NCBI GenBank assembly: GCA_937944945.1
Contig: CALEBD010000151.1
Location: forward strand, 1 to 13,975
Direction: 5' to 3'
Source of the DNA: an uncultured Clostridium sp.
Lineage (GTDB): Bacteria > Bacillota > Clostridia > Peptostreptococcales > Peptostreptococcaceae
Length of the DNA stretch: 13,975 nt
Shown here: positions 1 to 6,545 of the stretch, one piece after another
Layout of the letters: the number at the start of each line of letters is the position of its first letter
How positions within the stretch are numbered: the first letter of the stretch is position 1
Notes under the pieces: model-generated
What the model saw: the letters and a program-made list of their open reading frames with translations, nothing else
Databases searched by the model: none
What the model was told of the DNA's origin: nothing
Program-made: the position numbers and the translations under genes

Positions 1-55
1 ATATATATATATATATCAGCGAGAAAGAAACTCATTTTTTTGACTTTTAAAACCT
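1..55. repeat. Terminal redundancy showing a circular molecule
   Basis: Bases 1-55 are repeated exactly at 13921-13975. An exact end overlap of this size is what a short-read assembler leaves when it closes a circle, so the real molecule is about 13,920 bp and the second copy is an artefact. Joined up, the AT dinucleotide tract (1-16 plus 13919-13920) becomes an uninterrupted run of nine AT units between two inverted copies of the bipartite repeat. Confidence 0.93.
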
Positions 56-123
56 ACTCAATCCTAGTTATATCAATGGTTACACAATTTGATTTATCTG
101 TCACTTTTTGAATCGATTTTTTT
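17..123 (+). repeat. Bipartite repeat, copy 1
   Basis: Box 1 GAGAAAGAAA (21-30) and box 2 TTATCTGTCACTTTTT (from 94), followed by AATCGATTTTTTT, are separated by exactly 63 bp. Copy 2 (1877-1991) has the same orientation and resembles it through the spacer; copy 3 (13807-13920) is inverted. An extra box 2 in inverted orientation lies at 172-183. The copies flank the rep gene and the AT tract, so they may be initiator-binding sites or recombination sites for the plasmid resolvase. Confidence 0.85.
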
Positions 124-184
124 CAAAAAAATTATTTTGACAAAAAAAGTGAATAAAAAATTAAATTTGAAAGTGACAGATAAT

Positions 185-232
185 ATCGCCATGATATGTC
201 ATGGCGATCAATTCATGTATATACATGAATTG
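185..232. repeat. Two adjacent perfect inverted repeats downstream of rep
   Basis: Positions 185-194 and 199-208 form a 10-bp perfect stem with a TATG loop. Immediately next to it, 209-232 is a perfect 24-bp palindrome. With the rep terminator at 237-267 they make three consecutive hairpins. Neither of the first two has a T-tract of its own, so they are not ordinary terminators; a structural or origin-related role is possible but unproven. Confidence 0.7.
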
Positions 233-236
233 ATAT

Positions 237-267
237 AAAAAAAGACCAGATATACTGGTCTTTTTTT
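237..267 (-). terminator. rep terminator (bidirectional appearance)
   Basis: The stem AAAGACCAG / CTGGTCTTT (241-249 with 255-263) is flanked by A and T runs on both sides, so it reads as an intrinsic terminator on either strand. On the minus strand it overlaps the stop codon of the putative replication gene (266-268). Confidence 0.85.
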
Positions 268-1474
268 AAAATGGTATGTTATTTTCTGTTGCAACATCAT
301 ACTCCCAAGAAGTTTCCTCATCTTCTTCTATTTCTACAACTTCTATAACCTCTTCTGGAGCTTCTTTTCTAGCTGCTTTCTTAGATTTTCTTCTGTTACT
401 ATTTATAACTTCGCTTATATCTATTTCTTTTGCAGTTGCTTTTATAAAACTATTCATGCATATACTATTCTGTTTTATTACATCTTCTTTTATTAAAAGT
501 TCATCTCTAGCTTTCTCATAATCTTTCTCATATGCACCTTTTAAAAGCCTTCCAGAAGCCTTCTTTTGTCTATCTACTATACTCTCTTTTGCAGCTTTTT
601 TAGATTGCTTGTTTATTTTAGCAACTATTTTATCTAAATTTTTTTCTTCTAATTCGCTGTATAGTTCTTCAAACTTTTCTTCGTCTATTTCAAATCTATA
701 TAACTTATAATAAAATTTTAAATTCTGGAATCCTTCTAATTTCTTAACTTTTACCAAAGATTCCTTTATAAAAGTATTCCATTTATCTTTATACTGTAAT
801 TCTTCTCTACTAGTAATATCTAGCTCTTTTAAAACTTCTAGTTCACATTCCTCTATTAGCTTTATTTCTTGCTCTGTAGCTAATCTGTACCTTATCTTAT
901 CTTCTCTGCCTGTATTAAAGCATAATCGTACAAAGCCCTTATTAAGCTCACAACAATATTCATTTTCTTCATTAACTTCATCAAAAAATTTTTCTAAATT
1001 ATATTTTAATGTTGCATTTACTCTATCTATACTTGTTTTAAAAAAATTAATTAAAAATAATTTTGGAATATTTAAGTGGTAAGCTATAGCACTGGTGTTA
1101 GCTCTGCATTTACTAAAATTTTTATTTAAAAACCCTAAATCTACTAGTAAATCCATTTTTGTTGTATAGTAAAAACCTTTTTGGCTATTTTGGTGCAGAA
1201 TAATTATTAAAGCATTATTAATTAACTTGGAATATGTAATAGCATTATAACCACGTTTATCATTTTTTTTAATTTCTGTAACTATAATTTTACTTCTTCC
1301 CTCTATTTTAAAATCTACAGTTTCTTTTATTTTTTTAATCTGCAGCTTTTTAGAATTTCCAGAAGTCTTTGGTTTTATTTTTATAGCTTTGCAAAACTCT
1401 GTATAGTTTGCAAAAACTTGCCCCACACAAATATTTTTTGTGCTTATTTTATCTTTGGTTTCTGTTTTTTTCAA
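266..1474 (-). CDS. Putative plasmid replication initiation protein (402 aa)
   Basis: The protein is likely the replication initiator. The segment around residues 35-65, with TSGNSKKLQ followed by a short charged stretch and IIVTEI, resembles the N-terminal region of proteins common on clostridial plasmids and phages; I know no characterised catalytic motif in it. The rest is lysine/glutamate-rich and helical. The C-terminus is a basic patch (RRKSKKAARK), then an acidic stretch ending in NNIPF, like the C-terminal peptide of SSB. The start is a TTG preceded by AGAGGAAAG (1482-1490), with no in-frame ATG upstream. The assignment as Rep rests on position: an antisense RNA unit lies in its leader, repeat copies flank it, and no other gene resembles an initiator. 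It could instead be a DNA-binding accessory protein. Confidence 0.6.
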   Translation of the reverse strand: MKKTETKDKISTKNICVGQVFANYTEFCKAIKIKPKTSGNSKKLQIKKIKETVDFKIEGRSKIIVTEIKKNDKRGYNAITYSKLINNALIIILHQNSQKGFYYTTKMDLLVDLGFLNKNFSKCRANTSAIAYHLNIPKLFLINFFKTSIDRVNATLKYNLEKFFDEVNEENEYCCELNKGFVRLCFNTGREDKIRYRLATEQEIKLIEECELEVLKELDITSREELQYKDKWNTFIKESLVKVKKLEGFQNLKFYYKLYRFEIDEEKFEELYSELEEKNLDKIVAKINKQSKKAAKESIVDRQKKASGRLLKGAYEKDYEKARDELLIKEDVIKQNSICMNSFIKATAKEIDISEVINSNRRKSKKAARKEAPEEVIEVVEIEEDEETSWEYDVATENNIPF

Positions 1475-1490
1475 AAATCAACTTTCCTCT

Positions 1491-1510
1491 CTTTCTGTAT
1501 TTGCAGAAAG
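1491..1510 (-). promoter_or_regulatory. Hairpin next to the rep ribosome binding site
   Basis: In the rep leader, CTTTCTG (1504-1510 read on minus) pairs with CAGAAAG (1491-1497) around a six-base loop, directly abutting the AGAGGAAAG ribosome binding site. A second, long-range pairing in the same leader joins 1509-1528 with 1663-1685 (a 10-bp perfect block plus a 7-bp block) and touches the edge of this hairpin. The two could compete and tune rep translation. Confidence 0.5.
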
Positions 1511-1533
1511 AAGAACCTACAAGATTGTTTTTA

Positions 1534-1563
1534 TTGATAAAAACATATTTTTTATGTTATAAT
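1534..1563 (+). promoter_or_regulatory. Plus-strand promoter of antisense RNA
   Basis: TTGATA (1534-1539), an 18-bp spacer and TATAAT (1558-1563) preceded by TGT, giving an extended -10. It points away from rep into the rep leader on the opposite strand and is followed by a terminator about 120 bp downstream with no convincing ORF between. Confidence 0.65.
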
Positions 1564-1569
1564 GTTGTT

Positions 1570-1718
1570 GTAATAAATAATTAAGCACAACAATTAACGC
1601 TTAATTATTTTAATTTAAACGGAATTTAAAAAATGTACAACAAATAAAATTTTAAAGAATTTACAATCTTGTATGTAATTCTTCTAAAAAGCTCCTTTTG
1701 GCAGAAGGAGCTTTTTTT
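1570..1718 (+). ncRNA. Putative counter-transcribed RNA controlling rep
   Basis: A promoter at 1534-1563 and an intrinsic terminator at 1686-1718 define a transcript of roughly 150 nt antisense to the leader of the putative rep mRNA. This arrangement is the usual one for copy-number control in many Gram-positive plasmids, where the antisense RNA changes leader folding or causes attenuation of rep transcription. The covered region includes one arm (1663-1685) of the long-range leader stem whose partner (1509-1528) lies just upstream of the rep ribosome binding site. The start point is inferred from the promoter only. Confidence 0.55.
1686..1718 (+). terminator. Terminator of the antisense RNA
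   Basis: A 12-bp perfect stem (1686-1697 with 1705-1716) with a seven-base loop, followed by a T run on the plus strand. The same hairpin has a shorter T run on the minus strand and could attenuate the rep leader. Confidence 0.85.
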
Positions 1719-1734
1719 CTGCCTTATTACAAAT

Positions 1735-1743
1735 ATTATAACA
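1735..1743 (-). promoter_or_regulatory. Candidate rep promoter (extended -10)
   Basis: On the minus strand TGTTATAAT reads as an extended -10 element. No good -35 is present at 17 bp. If used, the rep leader would be about 255 nt and would overlap the antisense RNA completely. Confidence 0.4.
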
Positions 1744-1876
1744 TTAATTCTAATTACAAACTACATTAAATCTAGCTTAAACCCCTATCTAAACCCATTA
1801 GCCATACTGGTTACTGGTCTAATTAATTTAATTTTTTTTATACTCTATTTTTATTAGAGTTATTTTTTAACCTTTT

Positions 1877-1991
1877 TATCTTTACTGCGAGAAAGAAATT
1901 TATTTTTTCAACCTTAAAAACACATCTAATCCTAGCTATATCAACGATTATACAGTTTAATTTATCTGTCACTTTTTGAATCGATTTTTTT
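1877..1991 (+). repeat. Bipartite repeat, copy 2
   Basis: Box 1 at 1889-1898 and box 2 from 1962 are again exactly 63 bp apart. It is a direct copy of 17-123 and is similar through the spacer (for example ATCCTAG and TATATCAA are retained). The upstream sequence ATCTTTACTGC matches copy 3 better than copy 1. Copies 1 and 2 flank the rep gene; copy 2 lies directly before hairpin element A and the resolvase gene. Confidence 0.85.
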
Positions 1992-2012
1992 AAAAAATAA
2001 AATTTAATCTAT

Positions 2013-2089
2013 CCGCTTCAAAGAAAAACTATGTATTGGATCGTGATGACAAGTCATCACGCGCCTATACATAGTTTCCCTTTTCCGCT
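2013..2089 (-). repeat. Hairpin element A (family of five)
   Basis: Bounded by CCGCT at both ends on the plus strand. The outer stem 2026-2036 / 2067-2077 (11 bp perfect) differs in sequence from all other copies but still pairs. The inner stem CGTGATGAC / GTCATCACG and the invariant TTGGATCG (plus strand) are shared with the family. The element overlaps a tandem TAG TAG at the resolvase stop codon, so it begins exactly where the gene ends. Confidence 0.9.
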
Positions 2090-2090
2090 A

Positions 2091-2705
2091 CTACTCTAAA
2101 TCCATTAAGTCCTCATATTCTTTTACTAATTTATAAAATGTAGTCTTTTTTAAATCCAATAACTTCATTGCCTGTACAGCCGTAATATCCCTATTTTTAT
2201 ACTGTCTATATACCTTCTTAAAATTCTTCGGAAGTTCCACTCTCGGTCTACCTAGTGTCTCACCCCTATTTTTCTTAGCCGCTAGAGCTTCTTTTGTTCT
2301 AGTTCTTATCTTCTCTAGTTCCACCTGTGCAAATGTCGTATACATTTCTATAAGCATATTATTTATCATCTCTAGCATAAGCTTATTTTGTTCTGTTTCA
2401 TTATTCAGCACAGTTAATGTACTTGGTATCTCTAAAATTCTAATTATTACCCCCTTCTGTTTTAACTTTCTAAGCTCTTCAAGAGTTTCTCTTTTGTTTC
2501 TACCAAGTCTATCAACTTCTTTTACAAATAGCTCGTCCCCTTCTCTTAAAATTTCTTCTGTTAGTTTTTGATACTCTGGTCTATCAAATTTGCTCCCTGT
2601 TACCACATCTGCATAAATTCTATCTAAATTATATTTTTCTAATATATCTATCTGCCTATCTGTTTTTTGTTTACCTGTACTTATTCTTGCATATCCATAT
2701 TTCAT
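2091..2705 (-). CDS. Serine recombinase of the resolvase/invertase family (204 aa)
   Basis: This is a small serine recombinase that cuts and rejoins DNA at paired sites, on plasmids usually to resolve multimers. The N-terminal catalytic domain begins YGYARIST, placing the nucleophile at Ser9 with Arg7 beside it, and the DRLGRN block (residues 65-70) supplies the other conserved arginines. A long helix around residues 105-145 leads to GRPR (152-155) and a C-terminal helix-turn-helix around 170-195. The length is normal for the family and nothing is missing. The ATG start follows a weak GGAAG-type ribosome binding site. Its own recombination site has not been identified; the upstream region 2706-2890 and the three bipartite repeats are the candidates. 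Confidence 0.93.
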   Translation of the reverse strand: MKYGYARISTGKQKTDRQIDILEKYNLDRIYADVVTGSKFDRPEYQKLTEEILREGDELFVKEVDRLGRNKRETLEELRKLKQKGVIIRILEIPSTLTVLNNETEQNKLMLEMINNMLIEMYTTFAQVELEKIRTRTKEALAAKKNRGETLGRPRVELPKNFKKVYRQYKNRDITAVQAMKLLDLKKTTFYKLVKEYEDLMDLE

Positions 2706-2962
2706 TTTCTTATCTTCCTTTCCTATTCCATTCTTACCCTTCCATTTCCATTTGTTCTCTATTATGTTCGCAAAACGTTACAAAAGTTTAGCAACATTAT
2801 TGAACACTTTTACAACTCATTTCCAATATTCTCAGGCATTCCTTTTTTACCCTTCCATTCCGTTTTAAAAACGACCGTTTTTTGAACTCTCACTCAAAAA
2901 AAAATTAACCACTTCTCTCGGCTCAATTTTTTAAAAAATATGCCCAAAAAGATATGTTTTAA
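2706..2962. other. Non-coding region upstream of the resolvase; possible recombination site
   Basis: No gene is seen. The stretch contains an imperfect palindrome GCAAAAC-N9-GTTTAGC (about 2770-2792), a hairpin-like AAAAACGACCGTTTTTT (about 2868-2884), and a repeated block TTACCCTTCCATT (near 2735 and 2847). Resolvase sites usually lie immediately upstream of the gene, so this is a logical place for one, but I could not define three subsites. Confidence 0.35.
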
Positions 2963-3035
2963 AGGGGCTACACCTCGATATAGGGCTACACTCTTAGCCA
3001 CTACTCCGTTAGCATTTACAATGCTTTCAGCCCCT
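2963..3035 (-). ncRNA. Possible three-stem structured RNA after the HNH gene
   Basis: On the minus strand AGGGGCT (3029-3035) pairs with AGCCCCT (2963-2969), closing a domain with two internal hairpins: AGCATT/AATGCT (3011-3016 with 3020-3025) and GGCTA/TAGCC (2995-2999 with 2984-2988). It lies just downstream of the HNH endonuclease gene in the direction of transcription. It matches no RNA class I recognise. Confidence 0.35.
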
Positions 3036-3079
3036 CTCTCGATTATATTAATAGAGCTACTCTCTTATAACCCCTCTCG

Positions 3080-3544
3080 TTATACTATTTGTTGCATTTT
3101 TACTCTATAAGCATAGTTTTTATGCGCTTGGTAATCTGTCTTTTTCCTCCATGTAACAGCTAGATTTCCAACTCTATTATTTAATTTATTTTTATCTCTA
3201 TGCACTATTTTTAGTACAGTTGTATCTACTATATTATTAAAAGTTTCATATGTCAATTTATGTATATATTCTCTTTTTCTAACCCCACTATTATTGGTTA
3301 TATTAACACATAAATATCCATTGGTTAAACGTTGTTTTAGTTCCATCCATACTACATAGTAATATTCTTCTCCCTCCAACGTTTTATATTGGACCAAATA
3401 TTTATTAGAAAATACCCTCCCAAAACTAGTAACATAGTAATTGTTACAATCTCTTATTGGTCTAATTTCCTCTCCATAAGCCATTAATTTTAGTACGTTC
3501 TCATCTATCTCTAACTTGTCCTTGTTTAATTTCCTTTTCGCCAT
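3080..3544 (-). CDS. HNH endonuclease with NUMOD4-like domain (154 aa)
   Basis: This is a homing-type DNA endonuclease of the kind found as free-standing genes in phages and plasmids. Residues about 28-80 match the NUMOD4 pattern: YYVTSFGRVFS followed later by NGYLCVNI. Residues 93-130 form an HNH domain with IHKL, IVHRD (His115) and the NNRVGNL block that supplies the second part of the metal site. The length is typical for the compact members. The start overlaps the end of the upstream gene by 19 bp, so the two are translated together. Such genes are selfish elements; the structured RNA immediately downstream could be associated with it, but no intron boundaries are evident. Confidence 0.88.
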   Translation of the reverse strand: MAKRKLNKDKLEIDENVLKLMAYGEEIRPIRDCNNYYVTSFGRVFSNKYLVQYKTLEGEEYYYVVWMELKQRLTNGYLCVNITNNSGVRKREYIHKLTYETFNNIVDTTVLKIVHRDKNKLNNRVGNLAVTWRKKTDYQAHKNYAYRVKMQQIV

Positions 3545-4074
3545 TTACCTTTCTCTCCCTCTATAATATTGTGTTTTATATATTCTTTACATACATCATC
3601 AAGTGCTATCTGCAACTCTGTTTCTCTCGCAAAGTTATAACCTTCCATTATGCACGTTTTCTCAGCCTCGAACAACATCTTATCTATTTTTTTTACCATA
3701 TCAAGAGCCATTCTTGGCTCTATTGTAACAGCCTGTTCACCTTCTCCTATATTTATAAGAAAATCTTTTATATCGTTATATAATGTTGCATACTCGTTGC
3801 TCCTAATAATTCTGTACTTATAGTTAACATCATCTTCATCTATTGCTATATCAAACAATTTTTGTCTATCTTCTTCTCTTTTTATTAGGAAATCCCAATT
3901 CTCGTAATCCATTCTGTCATACACAAAATCTACTATCATTTGTAAAAACCCAATAATTAAATACGTTGCAAACTTAAAACTAAAGCACATAAATCTTAAT
4001 GCTAAATTTATTATGTTGTGTAGTGCCTTTTGTAGCACCGTTTCTTCTGTTGTCTTTCTTTCAACAATCTCCAT
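3526..4074 (-). CDS. Hypothetical protein with N-terminal hydrophobic segment (182 aa)
   Basis: I do not recognise this family. Residues about 18-50 are strongly hydrophobic (INLALRFMCFSFKFATYLIIGFL is at the core), long enough for one or two membrane passes. The remainder is charged and helical, suggesting a membrane-anchored cytoplasmic domain. A GAGGGGG ribosome binding site precedes the ATG. The gene starts 22 bp downstream of hairpin element B and overlaps the HNH gene at its 3' end. Confidence 0.7.
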   Translation of the reverse strand: MEIVERKTTEETVLQKALHNIINLALRFMCFSFKFATYLIIGFLQMIVDFVYDRMDYENWDFLIKREEDRQKLFDIAIDEDDVNYKYRIIRSNEYATLYNDIKDFLINIGEGEQAVTIEPRMALDMVKKIDKMLFEAEKTCIMEGYNFARETELQIALDDVCKEYIKHNIIEGEKGKWRKGN

Positions 4075-4095
4075 TTTTTATTCCCCCTCGTTTTA

Positions 4096-4169
4096 CCGCT
4101 CCAATAATTTTTTCTTATTGGATCGTACGGACGAATCCGTACGAGCCAAACAAAAAAATCACTTCCGCT
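4096..4169 (-). repeat. Hairpin element B (family of five)
   Basis: Bounded by CCGCT at both ends. The inner stem CGTACGGA / TCCGTACG, with a UUCG loop on the minus strand, has a different sequence from the CGTGATGAC stem of elements A, C and E, yet pairs perfectly. The flanking TTGGATCG is invariant. It begins six bases after the parR stop codon. Confidence 0.9.
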
Positions 4170-4174
4170 TTTAC

Positions 4175-4498
4175 CTAAAATGCACATACTTCGTCTAACA
4201 CACTTTGTTCTATATCAGAACTATTTTTTACAGTATTGGAACTAATAGTTCCAGTTTGTTCTATTTCATTCTGCTTTGTTACATTCTGTTCTATAGTATT
4301 CTGTTTTATTCTATTTACTTCTGTTTTATTCCATTCTATTCCGCTCTGTTCTAAATTAGAATTATCTTGTCTTTTTCTATCTTTGTAGTAATTTTTTAGA
4401 ATATATAAAGCCTGTTGAGAACAAGTTCTACACTCGTCCTCACTTTCTATCTTTATTAACTCTTCCAACTCTCCCTCAACCTTAAATTTAATCCACAT
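4175..4498 (-). CDS. parR: ParR-like partition adaptor (107 aa)
   Basis: This is the likely DNA-binding adaptor that links the plasmid centromere to ParM filaments. Residues 1-45 look like a small ribbon-helix-helix domain (a short basic strand, then helices ending YILKNYYKDRKR). Residues about 48-92 are low-complexity, built from repeated glutamine/asparagine/glutamate units. The final 15 residues (IEQSVLDEVCAF at the end) may be the ParM-contacting tail. The ATG follows the parM stop codon by one base, and the AGGAG lies inside parM, so the genes are coupled. Assignment depends largely on its position after an actin-like gene. Confidence 0.7.
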   Translation of the reverse strand: MWIKFKVEGELEELIKIESEDECRTCSQQALYILKNYYKDRKRQDNSNLEQSGIEWNKTEVNRIKQNTIEQNVTKQNEIEQTGTISSNTVKNSSDIEQSVLDEVCAF

Positions 4499-4499
4499 C

Positions 4500-5417
4500 T
4501 TATTTTGCTCTCCTTTTTTCTATAATCTCTGCACCTTCTACATTTGCCCAAAGTGCATTTTCTAAGATTATTATGTTATCATCTTCCTTTAGGTATCTTT
4601 CTAAGGCTATTGCTCCACCGCCTACAAGTACAAGTTTATGTATTAATTTTTTATATCCCACATCAGCCAATTTTTTATATATATTTTTTTGTATATATTC
4701 TTTAGCAAAACTATCTATTATCTCTTTTAATTCTTCTGTAAGTGTTTCGTATTTGCCATATACCAGTTCCGCATCCTTATCGCTAAACCCTTCTAAAAGC
4801 TTACTTGTAAGCACTTTAGCTAGTTCCTTATAAAACTTATTCATCCCCTGTTCTGTTGTAAAAGATTGTGTAACTACTGGTGTTCTGTTTACAAAGCACC
4901 CCGCTAAATCAACCCCACCTATTTCCACTAAATAAATGGCTTCTTTTAATAGTTCTGGTTTCGTTATTAAACTTGAGAACCCCTCACAACATACGTTAAC
5001 TTACACTACCTCAAATCTTTTTGTATATTCGCTTGGATTTGTTACCACATATTCGCCTTTTAAAAGTTCTCTATAACGTTCCTTATTCTCATTATGTATA
5101 TATAAGCTAAGTGGTAATAATGTAGTTATTTCAAGCCTTTGGCTATCTTCTACAACACTATAAAGTGCCTTTCCTAATAGTGCTTTTTTATCTTCTACTA
5201 TTTTATTGGTTGTATACTTTGCAGCTGCACCTTCTCCAAATAAATAACTCTTTCCATTAACTCTATAAGCCCCAAATGTTCCAGTTGGAACTTCTTCCAC
5301 GTTAGAGCTATCTATTACTCTCTTTCCGTCTATCAGCATTTTATAATTTGCATTTCCTAAATCTATTGTTACATCTATCTTTTCTACTATGTTTTGCATT
5401 TGTTCTACTCAGTTCAT
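4500..5417 (-). pseudogene. parM: Actin-like partition ATPase ParM, interrupted by in-frame stops
   Basis: This is an actin-like ATPase of the ParM/StbA type that would push plasmid copies apart by polymerising. Frame analysis shows one continuous frame with two stops. A well-spaced AGGAGA (5425-5430) precedes ATG AAC TGA at 5417-5409; the next in-frame ATG is 5399. A TAA at 5003-5001 then splits the protein, after which the same frame continues to 4500. The N-terminal part has the phosphate-1 motif (IDLGNANYKM); the downstream part has phosphate-2 (VEIGGVDLAG, with Glu where Asp is usual) and the adenosine motif (LVLVGGGAIALE). Removing the TAA gives a normal protein of about 300 aa. It is either a decaying gene, a readthrough gene, or two separately translated halves (a GTG start at 4928 is possible). 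Confidence 0.85.
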
Positions 5418-5440
5418 TTTTTAATCTCCTGTCCCTTTTT

Positions 5441-5548
5441 ATTTAAGTAAATTTTTCTCTCTTTTTTTACTTCTTTTTCATATACCCTAATTATAGTGTT
5501 TTATTTTATTTCTGTCAACATATTTTTACTTAAATTTTTACACATATT
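5441..5548 (-). promoter_or_regulatory. parMR promoter with flanking inverted repeats; candidate centromere
   Basis: On the minus strand there is a consensus promoter TTGACA (5513-5518), 17-bp spacer, TATAAT (5490-5495). It is flanked by an 11-bp inverted repeat, ATTTAAGTAAA at 5441-5451 and its complement at 5525-5535, and TTTTTACTT also recurs at 5464-5472. Position upstream of parM and repeat content fit a parC-like centromere and autoregulatory operator. A 14-bp sequence at 5535-5548 is repeated in the operator of the neighbouring ribbon-helix-helix gene. Confidence 0.75.
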
Positions 5549-5582
5549 TAGCCACCTAGTAGAAAAACGTTGAAATTTAGAC

Positions 5583-5616
5583 AAAAAAAAGAAGAAGCTA
5601 ATTAAAACTTCTTCTT
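5583..5616 (-). terminator. Terminator of the ribbon-helix-helix gene
   Basis: A 9-bp stem AAGAAGAAG / CTTCTTCTT (5608-5616 with 5589-5597) is followed on the minus strand by a T run, and overlaps the stop codon of the gene above. Confidence 0.8.
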
Positions 5617-5830
5617 ACTTTTCGTTTTCTTTTATTAAGTTATAAACTGTATTAATTATTTCTTCTACCGTAGCCGAAGCCGTTGTATTTCCTAGCTTTT
5701 TAGTTATTTCTTCTAATTTATCTACTGCATCTTGGCTTATAGAATAATTCTTCTTAACTTTTATATCTGCCGTTCTATCTTCTACTACTATAGTTCCGTT
5801 TTTTACTCTTAATTGTTTCTTTTCTCCCAT
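5615..5830 (-). CDS. Small ribbon-helix-helix DNA-binding protein (71 aa)
   Basis: A probable transcriptional regulator or partition accessory factor. After a variable 30-residue N-terminus, KKNYSISQDAVDKLEEITKK begins a strand-helix-helix pattern typical of CopG/ribbon-helix-helix domains. I place the start at 5830 (MGEKKQL), because AAAAAGGAG lies eight bases upstream; a longer in-frame start at 5866 would run through the operator. The promoter carries a perfect inverted repeat that suggests autoregulation, and half of that site recurs at the parM promoter, so the protein may also regulate parMR or bind the centromere. Confidence 0.75.
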   Translation of the reverse strand: MGEKKQLRVKNGTIVVEDRTADIKVKKNYSISQDAVDKLEEITKKLGNTTASATVEEIINTVYNLIKENEK

Positions 5831-5845
5831 TATAAAACTCCTTTT

Positions 5846-5895
5846 TATGTGTCTTTTTTTACACATATTATAAACTCTTTTTTAAGTTTTGTAAA
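5846..5895 (-). promoter_or_regulatory. Promoter and operator of the ribbon-helix-helix gene
   Basis: TTTACA (5890-5895), 17-bp spacer, TATAAT (5867-5872) on the minus strand. Overlapping the expected start point is a perfect inverted repeat TATGTGT-N8-ACACATA (5846-5852 with 5861-5867), the kind of site a ribbon-helix-helix dimer pair binds. Bases 5856-5869 match 5535-5548 near the parM promoter. Confidence 0.75.
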
Positions 5896-5910
5896 TAAAA
5901 AGTTTTATAA

Positions 5911-6450
5911 TTATAATATAGTTGTATTTGAGTAATACTCATAACGTTCTAATGCCTTATCTATAATAACTGCCCATCCAGTTTTATTTTCTGCTCTTTC
6001 ATATTCTTCCATAAACTTATTAAAATCTTCATCGCTTTTTAAACTGTTAGCATACATTATTTGAGATTTTGTAAAAGCATATCCATTACATCTCATTACA
6101 AATACTCTCCCTTCCTCTTTCGCCCTCTGGTCTCTTTCTGCTGTTACCAACATTTCCTTAGCTATATCCTTTATTTCATCTGCTTCAAACCCACTTAAAC
6201 TTTTTATTAGCTCGTCTTTGTCTTTTGTATAAGCCCATGTATTTTCTTTATCTCTTATTGCTAAATCCACTAATTTAACTACTCCAGAATCTTTTATTTT
6301 GTATTCTATTCCTAATGCTACATAGCCTTCATCTTCTATGTAATTAATGTATTTATCTATAAGCTCACTTTTTCTATCAAAAAATTTTATTTCCCCTTCT
6401 GGACTATGTACATAATATTTTAGTATTTCTATTTTTGTTTTTTTCATCAA
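5911..6450 (-). CDS. Hypothetical protein (179 aa)
   Basis: I do not recognise this protein. It is soluble in appearance, rich in lysine, glutamate and tyrosine, with no signal peptide or membrane segment. The stretch GRVFVMRCNGYAFTKSQIMYA near residue 115 is the most distinctive. The start is uncertain: TTG at 6450 lies 11 bases after AAGGAG, and ATG at 6447 lies 14 bases after it. It sits upstream of the ribbon-helix-helix gene and downstream of hairpin element C, so it belongs to the partition block by position only. Confidence 0.7.
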   Translation of the reverse strand: MMKKTKIEILKYYVHSPEGEIKFFDRKSELIDKYINYIEDEGYVALGIEYKIKDSGVVKLVDLAIRDKENTWAYTKDKDELIKSLSGFEADEIKDIAKEMLVTAERDQRAKEEGRVFVMRCNGYAFTKSQIMYANSLKSDEDFNKFMEEYERAENKTGWAVIIDKALERYEYYSNTTIL

Positions 6451-6545
6451 TCTCTAATATTCTCCTTATTTTTATTTTCCTAATAATACACAATTCACTC
6501 TAAAAAATCAACGTGACATTACATTAACTTATTGCAATTACTAGG

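Noticed and set aside
1669..1857. Plus-strand frame encoding a 62-residue hydrophobic peptide
   Set aside because: It would start at TTG without a ribosome binding site and run through the terminator hairpin of the antisense RNA; hydrophobic frames are expected by chance in AT-rich DNA.
4500..5417. Alternative genetic code explaining the stops in parM
   Set aside because: TAA and TAG end other genes here and TGG encodes Trp in the rep gene; one TGA and one TAA in a single gene do not support recoding.
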